A stretch of DNA of 64,000 bases from Pseudorhodoferax soli (GCF_003337555.1 NZ_QPJK01000010.1:1-64000); one strand, 5' to 3'; shown: positions 44,845-55,364, numbered from the stretch's first letter. Program-made: numbers and translations. The notes: generated by a model not told the origin, from the sequence alone.

Positions 44845-45597
44845 ATGAACGCCGCTTCGCGTCGCCGCCTGGCCGTGGTTCCCCCCGAGCCGACCAGCCA
44901 GCGCGCGCGCGCCTACCAGGGCTTCACGCAGCAGATCCTGGCCGGCGGCATCAAGCCCGGGCAGTTCGTCTCGCAGCGCGAGCTCATGACGCTGCTCGAC
45001 ATGCCGCTGGGAGCGGTGCGCGAGATGATCCCGCGCCTGGAAGCCGCCGGCCTGGTCAAGACCGTGCCGCAGCGCGGCCTGCAGATCGCGCATGTGGACT
45101 TGAAGCTCGTGCGCAACGCCTTCCAGCTGCGCGCCATGATCGAGCGCGAAGCGGTGCGCCACTTCGCCGCCGTGGTCACCGCCCCGGAGCTGGCGGCGAT
45201 CACGGCCGCGCACCAAGACATCATCGACCGCGCCAGCGCTGGCCATGCGGACGCCGCGCTGCTGGACGACGCGCAGGCGGTGGACTGGGGCCTGCACGAC
45301 CGCATGGTCGACGCGCTGGGCAACGAGATCCTGTCGGAGATCTACCGCGTGAACAGCCTGCGCATCCGGCTGATCCGGCTGGAGCAGGCCGTCATCACGC
45401 CGGCCCGGCTGATCCCTGCGATGCAGGAGCACCTGCAGTTCGTCGCGGCGCTGGAACGCCGCGATGCCGCGGCCGCCGTGCGCCTGCTCGACGCCCACAT
45501 GGACAGCGCGCTCAACCACGCGCTGACCGGCCCCACGGCAATGCCGCTGCCGGCCTTCGTTCCCCCCAACAACACCCCGAGGAGACGCACGCGATGA
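44845..45597 (+). CDS. GntR-family (FCD-type) transcriptional regulator
   Basis: 250 residues: winged helix (about 20-85, QRELMTLLDMPLGAVREMI) and an FCD domain (about 95-225) with conserved metal/ligand-site positions (VDWGLHDRMVDALGN and EHLQFVAALERRD). A TTG at 44827 preceded by GGGGAGG is an alternative start; neither is decisive. Its end overlaps the aldolase start by ATGA, and it follows fucU by 88 bases. Likely local regulator of the sugar locus. Confidence 0.85.
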   Translation: MNAASRRRLAVVPPEPTSQRARAYQGFTQQILAGGIKPGQFVSQRELMTLLDMPLGAVREMIPRLEAAGLVKTVPQRGLQIAHVDLKLVRNAFQLRAMIEREAVRHFAAVVTAPELAAITAAHQDIIDRASAGHADAALLDDAQAVDWGLHDRMVDALGNEILSEIYRVNSLRIRLIRLEQAVITPARLIPAMQEHLQFVAALERRDAAAAVRLLDAHMDSALNHALTGPTAMPLPAFVPPNNTPRRRTR

Positions 45598-46508
45598 CGC
45601 ATGCCATCACCGGCCTGTGGCCTGCCCTGGCCACAGCCTTCACGGCCAGCGGCGCCGTCGACACCGCCCGCACGCTGGCACAGGCGCGCCGCATGCTGGC
45701 CGCCGGCAGCGAGGGCATCACCCCGTTCGGCACCACGGGCGAAGGCCCGGCGCTCACCGTGGCCGAACGCCAGGCCCTGCTGGAGGCCTTGCTGGCCGAC
45801 GGTGTGCGGCCGGACCAGCTCATCGTCTGCACCACGGCCTGCGCGATGGGCGACGCCATCACGCTGGGCCGCCACGCCATCGCGCTGGGCTGCACGCGCC
45901 AGCTGTACATGCCGGCCTTCTACTTCAACCACCCGCGCGACGCAGGCGTGGTGGACGCGGTGAGCCAGATGGTGCGCGGCATCGGCAGCGACGCGCTGCG
46001 CGTGCTGCTCTACCAGTTCCCCTCGCTGAGCAACGTGGGCTTCAGCCATGCGGCCATCGCCACGCTGGCCGACGCGCACCCGGGCGTGGTGGTCGGCATC
46101 AAGGACAGCACGGGCGACCGCGCGCACTCGCTCGCGCTGGTCAAGGCCTTCCCGCAGCTCGGCACGCTGGTCGGCGCCGAGCTCGACGTGGCCCCGGTGA
46201 TGCTGCAAGGCGGCGCCGGTTCGGTGAACGGACTGGCCAACCTGGCCCCGCACCTGATGCGCCGCGTGGTGTCGCGCCCGGCCGAGGTCTCGGCCGCCGA
46301 CCAGACCTTGATGCAAGGCCTGCTGGCCCTGCTCGGCGTGCGCCCCAACATGCCCTTCGTCAGCGCCTACAAGACCGCGCTGGCCGAGCAGCTGGGAGAC
46401 GACGGCTGGCTGCATGTGCGGGCGCCGCTCTCGCCCCTGGAAAGCACCGAGGCACAGGCCGTGCGCGCGGCCTACCGTGCGCTGGGCCAGGATGTCGCCA
46501 CCCTGTGA
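45594..46508 (+). CDS. DHDPS-family aldolase (2-keto-3-deoxy sugar-acid aldolase-like)
   Basis: 304 residues of the dihydrodipicolinate synthase/N-acetylneuraminate lyase family. GTTGEGPALT (about 44-53) binds the pyruvyl carboxylate; the Schiff-base lysine is in VVGIKDSTGD and the catalytic tyrosine in LLYQFPS. In this setting it probably cleaves 2-keto-3-deoxy-fuconate to pyruvate and lactaldehyde. AGGAGA lies about nine bases before the ATG. A lysine-biosynthetic role is unlikely given the sugar neighbours. Confidence 0.85.
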   Translation: MTHAITGLWPALATAFTASGAVDTARTLAQARRMLAAGSEGITPFGTTGEGPALTVAERQALLEALLADGVRPDQLIVCTTACAMGDAITLGRHAIALGCTRQLYMPAFYFNHPRDAGVVDAVSQMVRGIGSDALRVLLYQFPSLSNVGFSHAAIATLADAHPGVVVGIKDSTGDRAHSLALVKAFPQLGTLVGAELDVAPVMLQGGAGSVNGLANLAPHLMRRVVSRPAEVSAADQTLMQGLLALLGVRPNMPFVSAYKTALAEQLGDDGWLHVRAPLSPLESTEAQAVRAAYRALGQDVATL

Positions 46509-46539
46509 TCCCCCGACCTGACACCAACGGAGACAAGCC

Positions 46540-47859
46540 ATGAACCATTCCGCCTTCAAGCGCCGTGAACTGCTGCAGGCAGCGGCCGGCGCCACCGCCC
46601 TCGGTACCCTGCCCCAGGTGTTCGCACAGGGCAACTTCGACTGGAAGCGCTATGCCGGCCAGAGCCTCGAGGTGCACCTGATCAAGAGCCCGCGCGGCGA
46701 GCTGCTGCAGCGCCACCAGAAGGAGTTCGAGGACCTGACCGGCATCAAGGTCGGCGCCGAGCAGATGCCCGAGCAGCAGTCGCGCCAGAAGACCGTGATC
46801 GAGTTCAACTCGGGCCGCACCAGCTTCGACGTGGTGCACCTCTCCTACCACGTGCAAAAGCGCCAGTTCGCCAAGGGCAAGTGGATGGAAGACCTGCGGC
46901 CCATGTTCGCCAATGCGGCGCCGCCGGACTTCGACCAGAAGGACTACTCCGCCGGCGGCATGTTCTACGCCACGCAGAGCGACGGCCGCATCGACAGCCT
47001 GCCGCTGAACCTGGACCCGTGGATCCTCTACTACAACAAGGAGTTGTTCGCGGCCAAGGGCGTGGCCTACCCCAAGAGCTACGCCGAGATCCTGGAAGCC
47101 GCCAAGAAGCTGCACGACCCGGCCAACGGCGTCGCGGGCTTCGTCGGCCGCGGCCTCAAGAACGCCAACGTGCCGCTGTGGACGGGCTTCTTCCTGGGCT
47201 GGGGCGGCCAGTTCTTCGACGCCGCCGGCAAGCTGGCGACTGAGACGCCCGAGGCCATCGCCTCGGCCACGCTGTACCGCGACCTGCTCAAGACCACCGG
47301 CCCGGCCGGCATTGCGGGCTACAACTGGAACGAATCGCAGAGCCTGTTCCTGCAGGGCAAGGCCGCGATGTGGATCGACGGCTCGGGCTTCGCGCCGCCT
47401 CTGGAAGACGCCACCAAGTCCAAGGTCGTCGGCAAGGTCGGCTACGGCGTGATGCCGCCCGGCCCCAAGGCGCAGGTCTCGGCCACCTTCGGCGACGGCA
47501 TCGGCGTCTCCTCGTTCTCCAAGAAGAAGGAGGCGGCGTTCCTGTACATCGTCTGGGCCACCAACAAGGCCATGCAGGCGCGCATGCTGGCCACCGGCTC
47601 GGGGGCGCCGGTGCGGCTCTCGGCCTACGGCGACAAGGAGGCCATCGCCAACCTCAAGGTGCCGGCCGCCTGGCTCACGGCCGTGGCCGAATCGCTCCGC
47701 ATCGCCAAGCCCGGCCTGCCCATCATCGAGCCCGTGACCGAGTTCCGCGACGTCTACGGCATCGCGCTCAACAACATGCTGACGGGCGGGGACGTGGCGG
47801 CCGAACTCAAGAAGGCCACGGCCGAGTTCGCGCCCGTGGTGGCCAAGTCGGAAAGCTGA
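46540..47859 (+). CDS. Sugar ABC transporter substrate-binding protein (family 1)
   Basis: 439 residues with an N-terminal twin-arginine type signal (FKRRELLQAAAGATALGTLP, residues 6-25) and a mature extracellular solute-binding family 1 fold (EVHLIKSPRGELLQRHQKEF; IDSLPLNLDPWILYYNKELF). GGAGA precedes the ATG by about eight bases. It is the receptor of the CUT1-type transporter encoded by the next three genes and starts 31 bases after the aldolase stop. Confidence 0.92.
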   Translation: MNHSAFKRRELLQAAAGATALGTLPQVFAQGNFDWKRYAGQSLEVHLIKSPRGELLQRHQKEFEDLTGIKVGAEQMPEQQSRQKTVIEFNSGRTSFDVVHLSYHVQKRQFAKGKWMEDLRPMFANAAPPDFDQKDYSAGGMFYATQSDGRIDSLPLNLDPWILYYNKELFAAKGVAYPKSYAEILEAAKKLHDPANGVAGFVGRGLKNANVPLWTGFFLGWGGQFFDAAGKLATETPEAIASATLYRDLLKTTGPAGIAGYNWNESQSLFLQGKAAMWIDGSGFAPPLEDATKSKVVGKVGYGVMPPGPKAQVSATFGDGIGVSSFSKKKEAAFLYIVWATNKAMQARMLATGSGAPVRLSAYGDKEAIANLKVPAAWLTAVAESLRIAKPGLPIIEPVTEFRDVYGIALNNMLTGGDVAAELKKATAEFAPVVAKSES

Positions 47860-47867
47860 CCAGCCCC

Positions 47868-48737
47868 ATGCGCAAGCGCGGCGTCTCGCCCTTCCTGTGG
47901 TTCATCCTGCCGGCCGTGCTGGTGGTGGTGGCCGTGATCGTCTTCCCGTGGATGTTCACGCTGTGGATGAGCCTGTTCGACTGGAAGATCGGTTCGGCGT
48001 CGAAGTTCGTCGGCCTGGCCAACTATGCCGAGTTGGCCACGAACACGCGCTTCCTGATGGCCATCCTGCACACGCTGGTGTTCACGGCGCTGGCCGTCAT
48101 CGCGCCGCTGGTGCTGGGCACGGCCGCCGCGCTGGTCTTCAACCAGAAGTTCGCGGGCCGGGGCTTCTGGCGCGGCGCCTTCGTGCTGCCCATGATGGCC
48201 ACGCCCGTGGCCATCGCGCTGGTGTGGGTCATGATGTTCCACCCGCAGCAGGGCGTGCTGAACTACCTGCTGTCCCTCGTCGGCATTCCGCCGAGCGAAT
48301 GGGTCTACTCGCCGATGCTGGCGATTCCGTGCCTGGTGCTGGTCGACATCTGGCAGTGGACGCCGCTGGTCATGCTGATCGTGCTGGGCGGCCTGGCCTC
48401 GCTGCCGACCGACCCGTTCGAGGCCGCGCACATGGAAGGCGCCACGCGCTGGCAGACGCTGCGCTACGTGACGCTGCCACTGCTCATGCCCTTCATCATG
48501 GTGGCCGCCGTGGTGCGCCTCATCGACGCGCTGAAGACCTTCGACACCATCTACGTGATCACGCAGGGCGGGCCCGGCACCTCGTCCGAGACCATCAACC
48601 TGTACCTGTACCTGCAGGCGTTTTCGTTCTACCAGATCGGCAAGGCGTCCAGCGTGGTGGTGGTGTTCTTCGTGCTCGTGGTGGGCCTGAGCCTGCTGCT
48701 GTTCTGGCTGAAGGAACGGTCCCGCTATGACGCGTAA
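47868..48737 (+). CDS. Sugar ABC transporter permease (MalF type)
   Basis: 289 residues with six hydrophobic segments and the EAA loop EAAHMEGATRWQTLRYVTLP (about 185-204) that docks on the ATPase. FDWKIGSASKFVGLANY in the first periplasmic loop is typical of CUT1 permeases. It overlaps the next permease gene by 11 bases. Confidence 0.92.
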   Translation: MRKRGVSPFLWFILPAVLVVVAVIVFPWMFTLWMSLFDWKIGSASKFVGLANYAELATNTRFLMAILHTLVFTALAVIAPLVLGTAAALVFNQKFAGRGFWRGAFVLPMMATPVAIALVWVMMFHPQQGVLNYLLSLVGIPPSEWVYSPMLAIPCLVLVDIWQWTPLVMLIVLGGLASLPTDPFEAAHMEGATRWQTLRYVTLPLLMPFIMVAAVVRLIDALKTFDTIYVITQGGPGTSSETINLYLYLQAFSFYQIGKASSVVVVFFVLVVGLSLLLFWLKERSRYDA

Positions 48738-49548
48738 GCTCATCGACAAGGCGCTGCTCGCGCTGTGCGTGTTCCTGCTGGTTTCGCCGGCCATCGGCTT
48801 CTTTTTGTGGATGCTGTCGCTGGCCTTCAAGAACGAGGTCGACAACCTGGCCTACCCGCCGGTGTTCATCCCGAGCCCGCCCACGCTGGACAACTTCCGC
48901 AAGGTGTTCGACAGCGGCCCGTTCTTCCAGTACTTCCTGAACAGCATCACGGTGTCGGGCCTGGCGACGCTGGTGGCGCTCTTGATCGGCGTGCCGGCCG
49001 GCTACGGCATCGCGCGGCTCAAGGCCAAGAAGCTGCTGCTGACCATCCTCATCGCGCGCATGACGCCGGCCATCAGCTTCCTGATCCCGCTGTTCTCGCT
49101 GTTCCAGGCGCTGGGGCTCACGGGCACGCTGGCGCCGGTGGTGATCACGCACCTGGTGATCACCGTGCCCATCATGGTCTACATCGTGGCGGGCTACTTC
49201 GAGACGCTGCCGATGGAACTGGACGAGGCCGGCCTCATGGACGGCTGCTCGCCCTGGCAGCGCTTCCGGCACATCGCGCTGCCGCTGGCGCGGCCCGGCA
49301 TCACGGTGGCGGCGATCCTCGCCTTCATCTTCTCGTGGAACAACTTCATCTTCGGCGCCGTGCTGGCCGGGCGCGAGACGCGCACGCTGCCCGTCGCCAT
49401 CTACAACGTGCTGACCTTCGAGCAGATCGCCTGGGGGCCGCTGGCCGCCGCGGCCATCCTGGTCACGCTGCCGGTGCTGGTGCTCACGCTGGTGATTCAG
49501 AAAGAAATCGTCGGCGGCCTCACGGCCGGCGGCGTCAAGGGCGGATAA
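48727..49548 (+). CDS. Sugar ABC transporter permease (MalG type)
   Basis: 273 residues with six hydrophobic segments; the EAA loop reads DEAGLMDGCSPWQRFRHIAL (about 168-187), and the MalG-type ending AGGVKGG is present. It forms the membrane channel with the MalF-type partner. Confidence 0.92.
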   Translation: MTRKLIDKALLALCVFLLVSPAIGFFLWMLSLAFKNEVDNLAYPPVFIPSPPTLDNFRKVFDSGPFFQYFLNSITVSGLATLVALLIGVPAGYGIARLKAKKLLLTILIARMTPAISFLIPLFSLFQALGLTGTLAPVVITHLVITVPIMVYIVAGYFETLPMELDEAGLMDGCSPWQRFRHIALPLARPGITVAAILAFIFSWNNFIFGAVLAGRETRTLPVAIYNVLTFEQIAWGPLAAAAILVTLPVLVLTLVIQKEIVGGLTAGGVKGG

Positions 49549-49552
49549 AAAC

Positions 49553-50611
<1,059 letters not shown>

Positions 50612-50869
50612 TCAGCTGCGCACGGTCCAGCCGACCAGGCGCAGGACCACGGGCCGCACCAGCATCACGCTGGCGAAGGCCGCCGGCATGGCCAGCGCAT
50701 AGGACGCCAGCACGCGGTCGAGGAAGCGCGCGTCGGCGCCGCCGTTGGCGGCGACGATCACCATGCTCATGAGGAAGGCCATGATGCAGGCCATGTAGAA
50801 CGCGAAGGCCACGGGGGCCATGCGCTTGGGGAGTTTCCAGGTGCGGGGAGAAGCGGTCTGCGAAAGCAT
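50612..50869 (-). CDS. DUF2798 small membrane protein
   Basis: 85 residues with two hydrophobic segments (about 17-38 and 52-72) and the motif MAFLMSMVIVAANGG that marks DUF2798 proteins, whose function is unknown. The start at 50869 matches the usual length. Its start almost touches the truncated LysR frame at 50872, consistent with a divergent LysR/DUF2798 pair whose regulator was later truncated. Confidence 0.8.
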   Translation of the reverse strand: MLSQTASPRTWKLPKRMAPVAFAFYMACIMAFLMSMVIVAANGGADARFLDRVLASYALAMPAAFASVMLVRPVVLRLVGWTVRS

Positions 50870-50871
50870 GG

Positions 50872-51339
50872 GTGTTTGTGCCCATGGTGTTCTGTGCTGC
50901 ACCCTCCTACCTCGCGCGGCGCGGACGGCCCACCACGCCCGAAGCACTGGCGCAGCACGACTGCCTGCTCTACCGCATGGAGGTCGACGGCAAGGTCATG
51001 CCATGGCCTTACCTGCGCGAGGGCACGCGCGTGGTGCCGGAGCTGCGAGCCGCCGCGGTGGCCAACGACATCGACACGCTCGCCATGCTGGCCGTGCACG
51101 GCGCCGGCATCACGCGGCTGGGCTGGTTCATCGCCAGGCCGCTGGTGGCGCAGGGCCTGCTCGAGCCCTTGTTCCTGCAGAGTCCGCGCAGCAGGAAGGC
51201 GCCGCGCATCGCGCCGGAACCGCTGGAATTCTTCCTGTGCTACCGCGACCGCCAGCATGTGCCGGCCAAGGTCCGCGTGTTCGCCGAGTACCTGGCCGAG
51301 GCACTGCGCGACCATCCCGACCTGCGCGCGCCCGCATGA
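50872..51339 (+). pseudogene. LysR-family regulator remnant (C-terminal half only)
   Basis: 155 codons encoding only the second half of a LysR substrate-binding domain (VFCAAPSYLARRGRPTTPEA; AVANDIDTLAMLAVHGAGIT; VRVFAEYLAEALRDHP). The DNA-binding domain and the first half of the effector domain, about 170 residues, are absent: the upstream DNA belongs to the opposite-strand DUF2798 gene. A GTG at 50872 and an ATG at 50884 could start it, but a functional regulator is not expected. The coding frame is otherwise clean, so the deletion may be recent or the fragment may be expressed. Confidence 0.75.
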
Positions 51340-51383
51340 CCCGGCGGCCACGTGGGCGCACCGGGCCGCAGGCACCGCACGGG

Positions 51384-51599
51384 TCAGCGCCCGCTGCCGC
51401 CCTGGCGGCTGCGCACCTGGTTGGCCGAGCCGATCTGCGACTCGCGGTCGTTGCGGCTGGCTGGCGAGCGCTGCGACTGGTGGATCTGCGTGGCACCGCC
51501 CGGCGTGGCGCTGTTGCGGTCGTTGGCGACCTTGCCGTGGGCCTGGGCCTGCGGATCGCCGTCCATGTCGCTGCGGGTGGACGAGGGCTTCTTGGACAT
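51384..51599 (-). CDS. Small hydrophilic protein of unknown function
   Basis: 71 residues, nearly without hydrophobic residues and rich in Ser, Gln, Arg and Asp (MSKKPSSTRSDMDGD; QSQRSPASRNDRESQ), so probably disordered. GGGAG precedes the ATG by about six bases, which supports it as a real gene. No family recognised; such proteins in Burkholderiales are sometimes stress-related, but nothing here shows that. Confidence 0.55.
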   Translation of the reverse strand: MSKKPSSTRSDMDGDPQAQAHGKVANDRNSATPGGATQIHQSQRSPASRNDRESQIGSANQVRSRQGGSGR

Positions 51600-51810
51600 C
51601 AGGACTCCCGTGTGTCGTTGAACATGGGCTCCATGCTCGGCCCTCGTGCGACCCGGGCGGTGTAGGCGCATGCCGATTCGTGCGCCGGGCACAGGCCCGT
51701 CAAGGCCAAGCGCTGCGCAGAAGCGGGCCAAACCTCGCCCCTTGACTACACGGGGCGCCACGCCTTGCCGCCATACTAGGACGCACTCCGGGCGCACCGC
51801 GCCCCATCCC

Positions 51811-52890
51811 ATGATCCAACGCAAGACCCTCAAGACGCTGACGCGGCTCTTCACCAACAGCCTCAAGCCGCTGCTGCAGGCCGCATCGCCGCCGCGCAAG
51901 CGCCAGCGCGCGGCGCCCAAACCAGCGGCCCGCGCCAAGCCGGCGCTGTTCGCGGCACCGCTTGCACGCCCGAAGGCGCCGGCGCGCGCCAAGCCGATGC
52001 CAAACCGCCCTGCCGCCAGCGCCGCCGCCGGCCGCTGGATCAGCGGCCGCGCCGTTACGGCGGGCGGCTCGCGACGCTACCGCCTGTTCATTCCGGCCAG
52101 CCGCGCCTTTGGCCAGCAGGTGCCGTTGATGGTGATGCTGCACGGCTGCGAGCAGAACGCCGAAATCTTCGTCGCCAGCACGCGCATGCACCAGCTCGCG
52201 GCGCGCGCAGGCTTTGCGGTGCTCTACCCCGACCAGGACCGCATGGCCAACGTCAACGGCTGCTGGAACTGGTTCGACACGCGCAATGGCCGCGGCCATG
52301 TGGAGGCGGCGCTGATCATGCGGGCCATCGACCAGGCCTGCCTGTACGGCGCCGACCGCACGCGCGTGGCGATCGCCGGACTGTCGGCCGGCGCCAGCAT
52401 GGCGGCGCTGGTCGTCACGCGCTACCCCGACCGCTTCCGGGCCGTGGCCATGCACTCGGGCGTGCCGCCCGGTACGGCACGCACCGGCCTGGGTGCCCTG
52501 TCGGCGATGTACGGGCATGGCAACACGAAGCCGCTGGACGCCGATGCCGAGGCCATGGCGGCGCACTGGCCGGCACTGCTGGTGGTGCACGGCGGCGCCG
52601 ACACGGTGGTCAAGGCCAGCAACGGCCTGGCGGCCGTGCAGGCCTGGGCCGAAGCGGCCGGCGCCAAGGCCACAGCGCCGCGTTCGGTGCAGCGCGGCAA
52701 GCGGCTGGCGATGCAGGTCACCGACTACCGCGCACGCCGCCGGCTGGTGGCGAGCCTGGTCGAGATCCCGCAGCTGGGCCATGCCTGGAGTGGCGGACCG
52801 GCCGCACAGCCCTACAGCGATCCGCAGGGCCCCGATGCCTCGCGGCTGATCTGGGCGTTCGCGCAGCGGCAGTTCACGCGGGCGGCGTAG
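51811..52890 (+). CDS. PHB-depolymerase-family (Esterase_PHB) esterase
   Basis: 359 residues. A long Ala/Arg/Lys/Pro-rich N-terminal part (about 1-75) precedes a catalytic alpha/beta-hydrolase domain with MVMLHGCEQNAEIF (oxyanion side), nucleophile motif GLSAG (about residue 194), an acid in VVHGGADTVV and a histidine in LGHAWSGG. The family includes poly(3-hydroxybutyrate) depolymerases and feruloyl-type esterases. There is no clear signal peptide, so an intracellular role in polyhydroxyalkanoate turnover is possible. Confidence 0.85.
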   Translation: MIQRKTLKTLTRLFTNSLKPLLQAASPPRKRQRAAPKPAARAKPALFAAPLARPKAPARAKPMPNRPAASAAAGRWISGRAVTAGGSRRYRLFIPASRAFGQQVPLMVMLHGCEQNAEIFVASTRMHQLAARAGFAVLYPDQDRMANVNGCWNWFDTRNGRGHVEAALIMRAIDQACLYGADRTRVAIAGLSAGASMAALVVTRYPDRFRAVAMHSGVPPGTARTGLGALSAMYGHGNTKPLDADAEAMAAHWPALLVVHGGADTVVKASNGLAAVQAWAEAAGAKATAPRSVQRGKRLAMQVTDYRARRRLVASLVEIPQLGHAWSGGPAAQPYSDPQGPDASRLIWAFAQRQFTRAA

Positions 52891-52959
52891 TCAGGCAAGG
52901 GCCAGGCAGCCCATGCGACGGGATGTGCGGTGCACAACGGCGCGCGGGAGCGCCCCCCT

Positions 52960-53337
52960 TCAGCTTTCGCAGAACTCCAGGAAGGCGTCGAGCTCGGTGG
53001 ACTTGTCGAAGACGGCATCGGCGCCCAGTGCCAGGCACTGCGCGCGGATGTCGACATCGGCGTAGTTGGTCAGCACCACGGCACGCTGGCGTGGATCGCG
53101 CGCACGGCAGGCCTGCAGCACGCCCAGGCCGGAGCCATCGCGCAGGAACAGGTCGATGACGGCCAGCTGCCAGCCGTCGGGATGCTCGCGCAGCCATTCG
53201 GCGGCGGACTCCTCGGATTCGGCCCAGGCCACCACGCGCATGTCCACGAGTTCCTCCAGGGCCACGATCAGGTTGTCGCGGATCAGGGCGTTGTCTTCGA
53301 CGAGGAAAACCACAAGCGGTGAAGCGGGACGGTTCAT
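52960..53337 (-). CDS. Single-domain response regulator
   Basis: 125 residues, receiver domain only: acidic pocket VEDN near the N-terminus, phosphoacceptor Asp62 in AVIDLFLRDGSG, switch threonine in VVLTNYADV and lysine in VFDKSTEL. There is no output domain, so it signals by protein contact or as a phosphate sink. It lies 89 bases downstream of the hybrid kinase gene on the same strand. Confidence 0.9.
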   Translation of the reverse strand: MNRPASPLVVFLVEDNALIRDNLIVALEELVDMRVVAWAESEESAAEWLREHPDGWQLAVIDLFLRDGSGLGVLQACRARDPRQRAVVLTNYADVDIRAQCLALGADAVFDKSTELDAFLEFCES

Positions 53338-53426
53338 CCCCGTATGGTGCGTGCCCGCGTCAGGCCAGGCAGCCGCGTTCGGGCGCGGATGCGCGTAGGA
53401 CGCCGCCGGGCAGCGCTGCGCGCACT

Positions 53427-55364
53427 TCAGCGGTCCGCCAGCGCGTCGGCGATGGCCAGGGCCAGCCCGGCCTGGTCGAAGGGCTTGCCCAGGCGCACGG
53501 TGCGCGGCGGCAGGCCGGCTGGCAGCTCCGCATAGCCTGTGGCCAGCACCACCGGCAGTTGCGGGCGCTCCTGCCGGACCTTGGCGATCAGCTGGGCGCC
53601 CGTCATGTGCGGCATCACGTGGTCGCTGACGAGCAGCGCGATGGTGGCGTCGGCACGCAGCAGGCGCAGGGCTTCCTCGGCCGTGGCGGTCTGCAGCACG
53701 CTGTGGCCCAGCTCCTCGAGCAGGGCCACGGTGTTGGTGAGGACCAGAGGGTCGTCGTCCACGGCCAGCACGCGCATGGCCGCGACAGCGGGGGACGCCA
53801 CGGCCGCGCGCGCCGGCGCAGCTGCGGGCGTGTCGTCATCCGCCACTGGCAGCCAAAGCGTGGCCGTGGTGCCCTGGCCGGCCTGGCTCTGCAACGTGAA
53901 GCCACCGCCGGACTGGCCGGCCAGGCCATGCACCATGGCCAGGCCCAGTCCCGTGCCCTTGCCTGCCCCCTTGGTCGTGAAGAAGGGCTCGGTCGCGCGC
54001 GCCAGCGTGGCCGCGTCCATGCCGCTGCCGGTGTCGGTCACGGCCAGCCGCACATAGTGGCCAGGCGCGATGGCACCGGACTGCGCCAGCGTCTCTTCCT
54101 GTGCGCTCAACGTCAGCTGCCCGCCCTCGGGCATGGCGTCGCGCGCATTCACGGCCAGGTTCAGCAGCGCCAGCTCGAGCTGGTTGGCATCCACCAGCAC
54201 CGGGGGCAGGGCCGGCGCAAAGGCCGTCTGCACCTGCACCGTGCTGCCCAGCGTGCGCGTGAGCAGCTCGGCCATGCCCTCGACCAGCGCCGGCAGGCGC
54301 ACCACCGTGGGCTTGAGGTCCTGGCGCCGCGCGAAGGCCAGCATGCGCTGCGTCAGGGCCGCCCCGCGGCGCGCACCGTTGAGCGCGTTGTCGATGAGCT
54401 GGACCAGCTTGGGATCGTCCGGCAGCCGCCGCCGCACCAGGCTCAGGCTGGACATCACCACCATCAGCAGGTTGTTGAAATCGTGCGCCACGCCGCCGGT
54501 GAGCTGGCCGATGGCGTCCAGCTTCTGCGACTGGAACAAGGCCTCGCGGGCCCGCTCCAGCGCCTGTTGGGCAGCGCGCTGGGCGGTCACGTCCCGCGTG
54601 ATCTTGGCGAAACCGACGATGCGGCCGTCGTCGTCGCGGATGGCGTCGATCACCACGTTGGCGCGGAATTCGCTGCCGTCCTTGCGCACACGCCAGCCCT
54701 CGGCCTCGAAGCGGCCCTCGCGCGCGGCGGTGGCCAGGGCGTGGCCGGGCTCGTCGCGGGCCCGGTCCTCGGCGCGGTAGAAGCGTGAGAAATGCGTGCC
54801 CACAACCTCCGCCGCGGCGTAGCCCTTGATGCGTTGCGCGCCGGCATTCCAGTTGGCGACCAGACCCTGCGGGTCGAGCATGTAGATGGCGTAGTCGGTC
54901 ACGCCCTGCACCAGCACGCGGAACTGCTCCTCGCTGCGGCGCAGGCTTTCCTCGGCGGCGCGGCGCTCGGTCAGGTCGCGCGTGACCTTGGCATAGCCGA
55001 CGATGCCACCGTCATCGCCGCGGATCGGCTCGATCACCACCAAGGCCCAGAAACGGCTGCCATCCTTGCGCACGCGCCACCCCTCGGCCTCGAATCGCCC
55101 CTGCGTGGCCGCCGTCACCAGCGCGCGCGCCGGCAGGCCGGCGAGCCGGTCGTCCTCGGTGTAGAAGCTGGAGAAGCTCTGCCCCAGGATCTGCGCAGGC
55201 GTGTAGCCCTTGAGCCGCTGTGCCCCAGGGTTCCAGCTGACCACCCGACCCTCCGGATCCAGCATGTAGATCGCGTAGTCGGTGACAGCGTCCACCAGCA
55301 AGCGGTAGCGCATGTCCTCGCCGAGTTCGGACAATTGCAGGGAAGGGGCAGCCAGGGAGTTCAT
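53427..55364 (-). CDS. Hybrid sensor histidine kinase (PAS-PAS-HisKA-HATPase-REC)
   Basis: 645 residues without signal peptide or membrane segment, so a cytoplasmic sensor. Two PAS/PAC repeats (about 18-135 and 145-260) are very similar to each other (both have DYAIYMLDP and RFEAEGWRVRKDGS). The phosphoacceptor is His294 in GGVAHDFNN; NLAVNARDAMPEGG and FFTTKGAGKGTGLGL form the ATP lid; the C-terminal receiver (about 525-640) has VSDHVMPH as its aspartate site. Probably feeds the single-domain regulator downstream. Signal unknown; heme or flavin in the PAS domains cannot be judged. Confidence 0.92.
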   Translation of the reverse strand: MNSLAAPSLQLSELGEDMRYRLLVDAVTDYAIYMLDPEGRVVSWNPGAQRLKGYTPAQILGQSFSSFYTEDDRLAGLPARALVTAATQGRFEAEGWRVRKDGSRFWALVVIEPIRGDDGGIVGYAKVTRDLTERRAAEESLRRSEEQFRVLVQGVTDYAIYMLDPQGLVANWNAGAQRIKGYAAAEVVGTHFSRFYRAEDRARDEPGHALATAAREGRFEAEGWRVRKDGSEFRANVVIDAIRDDDGRIVGFAKITRDVTAQRAAQQALERAREALFQSQKLDAIGQLTGGVAHDFNNLLMVVMSSLSLVRRRLPDDPKLVQLIDNALNGARRGAALTQRMLAFARRQDLKPTVVRLPALVEGMAELLTRTLGSTVQVQTAFAPALPPVLVDANQLELALLNLAVNARDAMPEGGQLTLSAQEETLAQSGAIAPGHYVRLAVTDTGSGMDAATLARATEPFFTTKGAGKGTGLGLAMVHGLAGQSGGGFTLQSQAGQGTTATLWLPVADDDTPAAAPARAAVASPAVAAMRVLAVDDDPLVLTNTVALLEELGHSVLQTATAEEALRLLRADATIALLVSDHVMPHMTGAQLIAKVRQERPQLPVVLATGYAELPAGLPPRTVRLGKPFDQAGLALAIADALADR

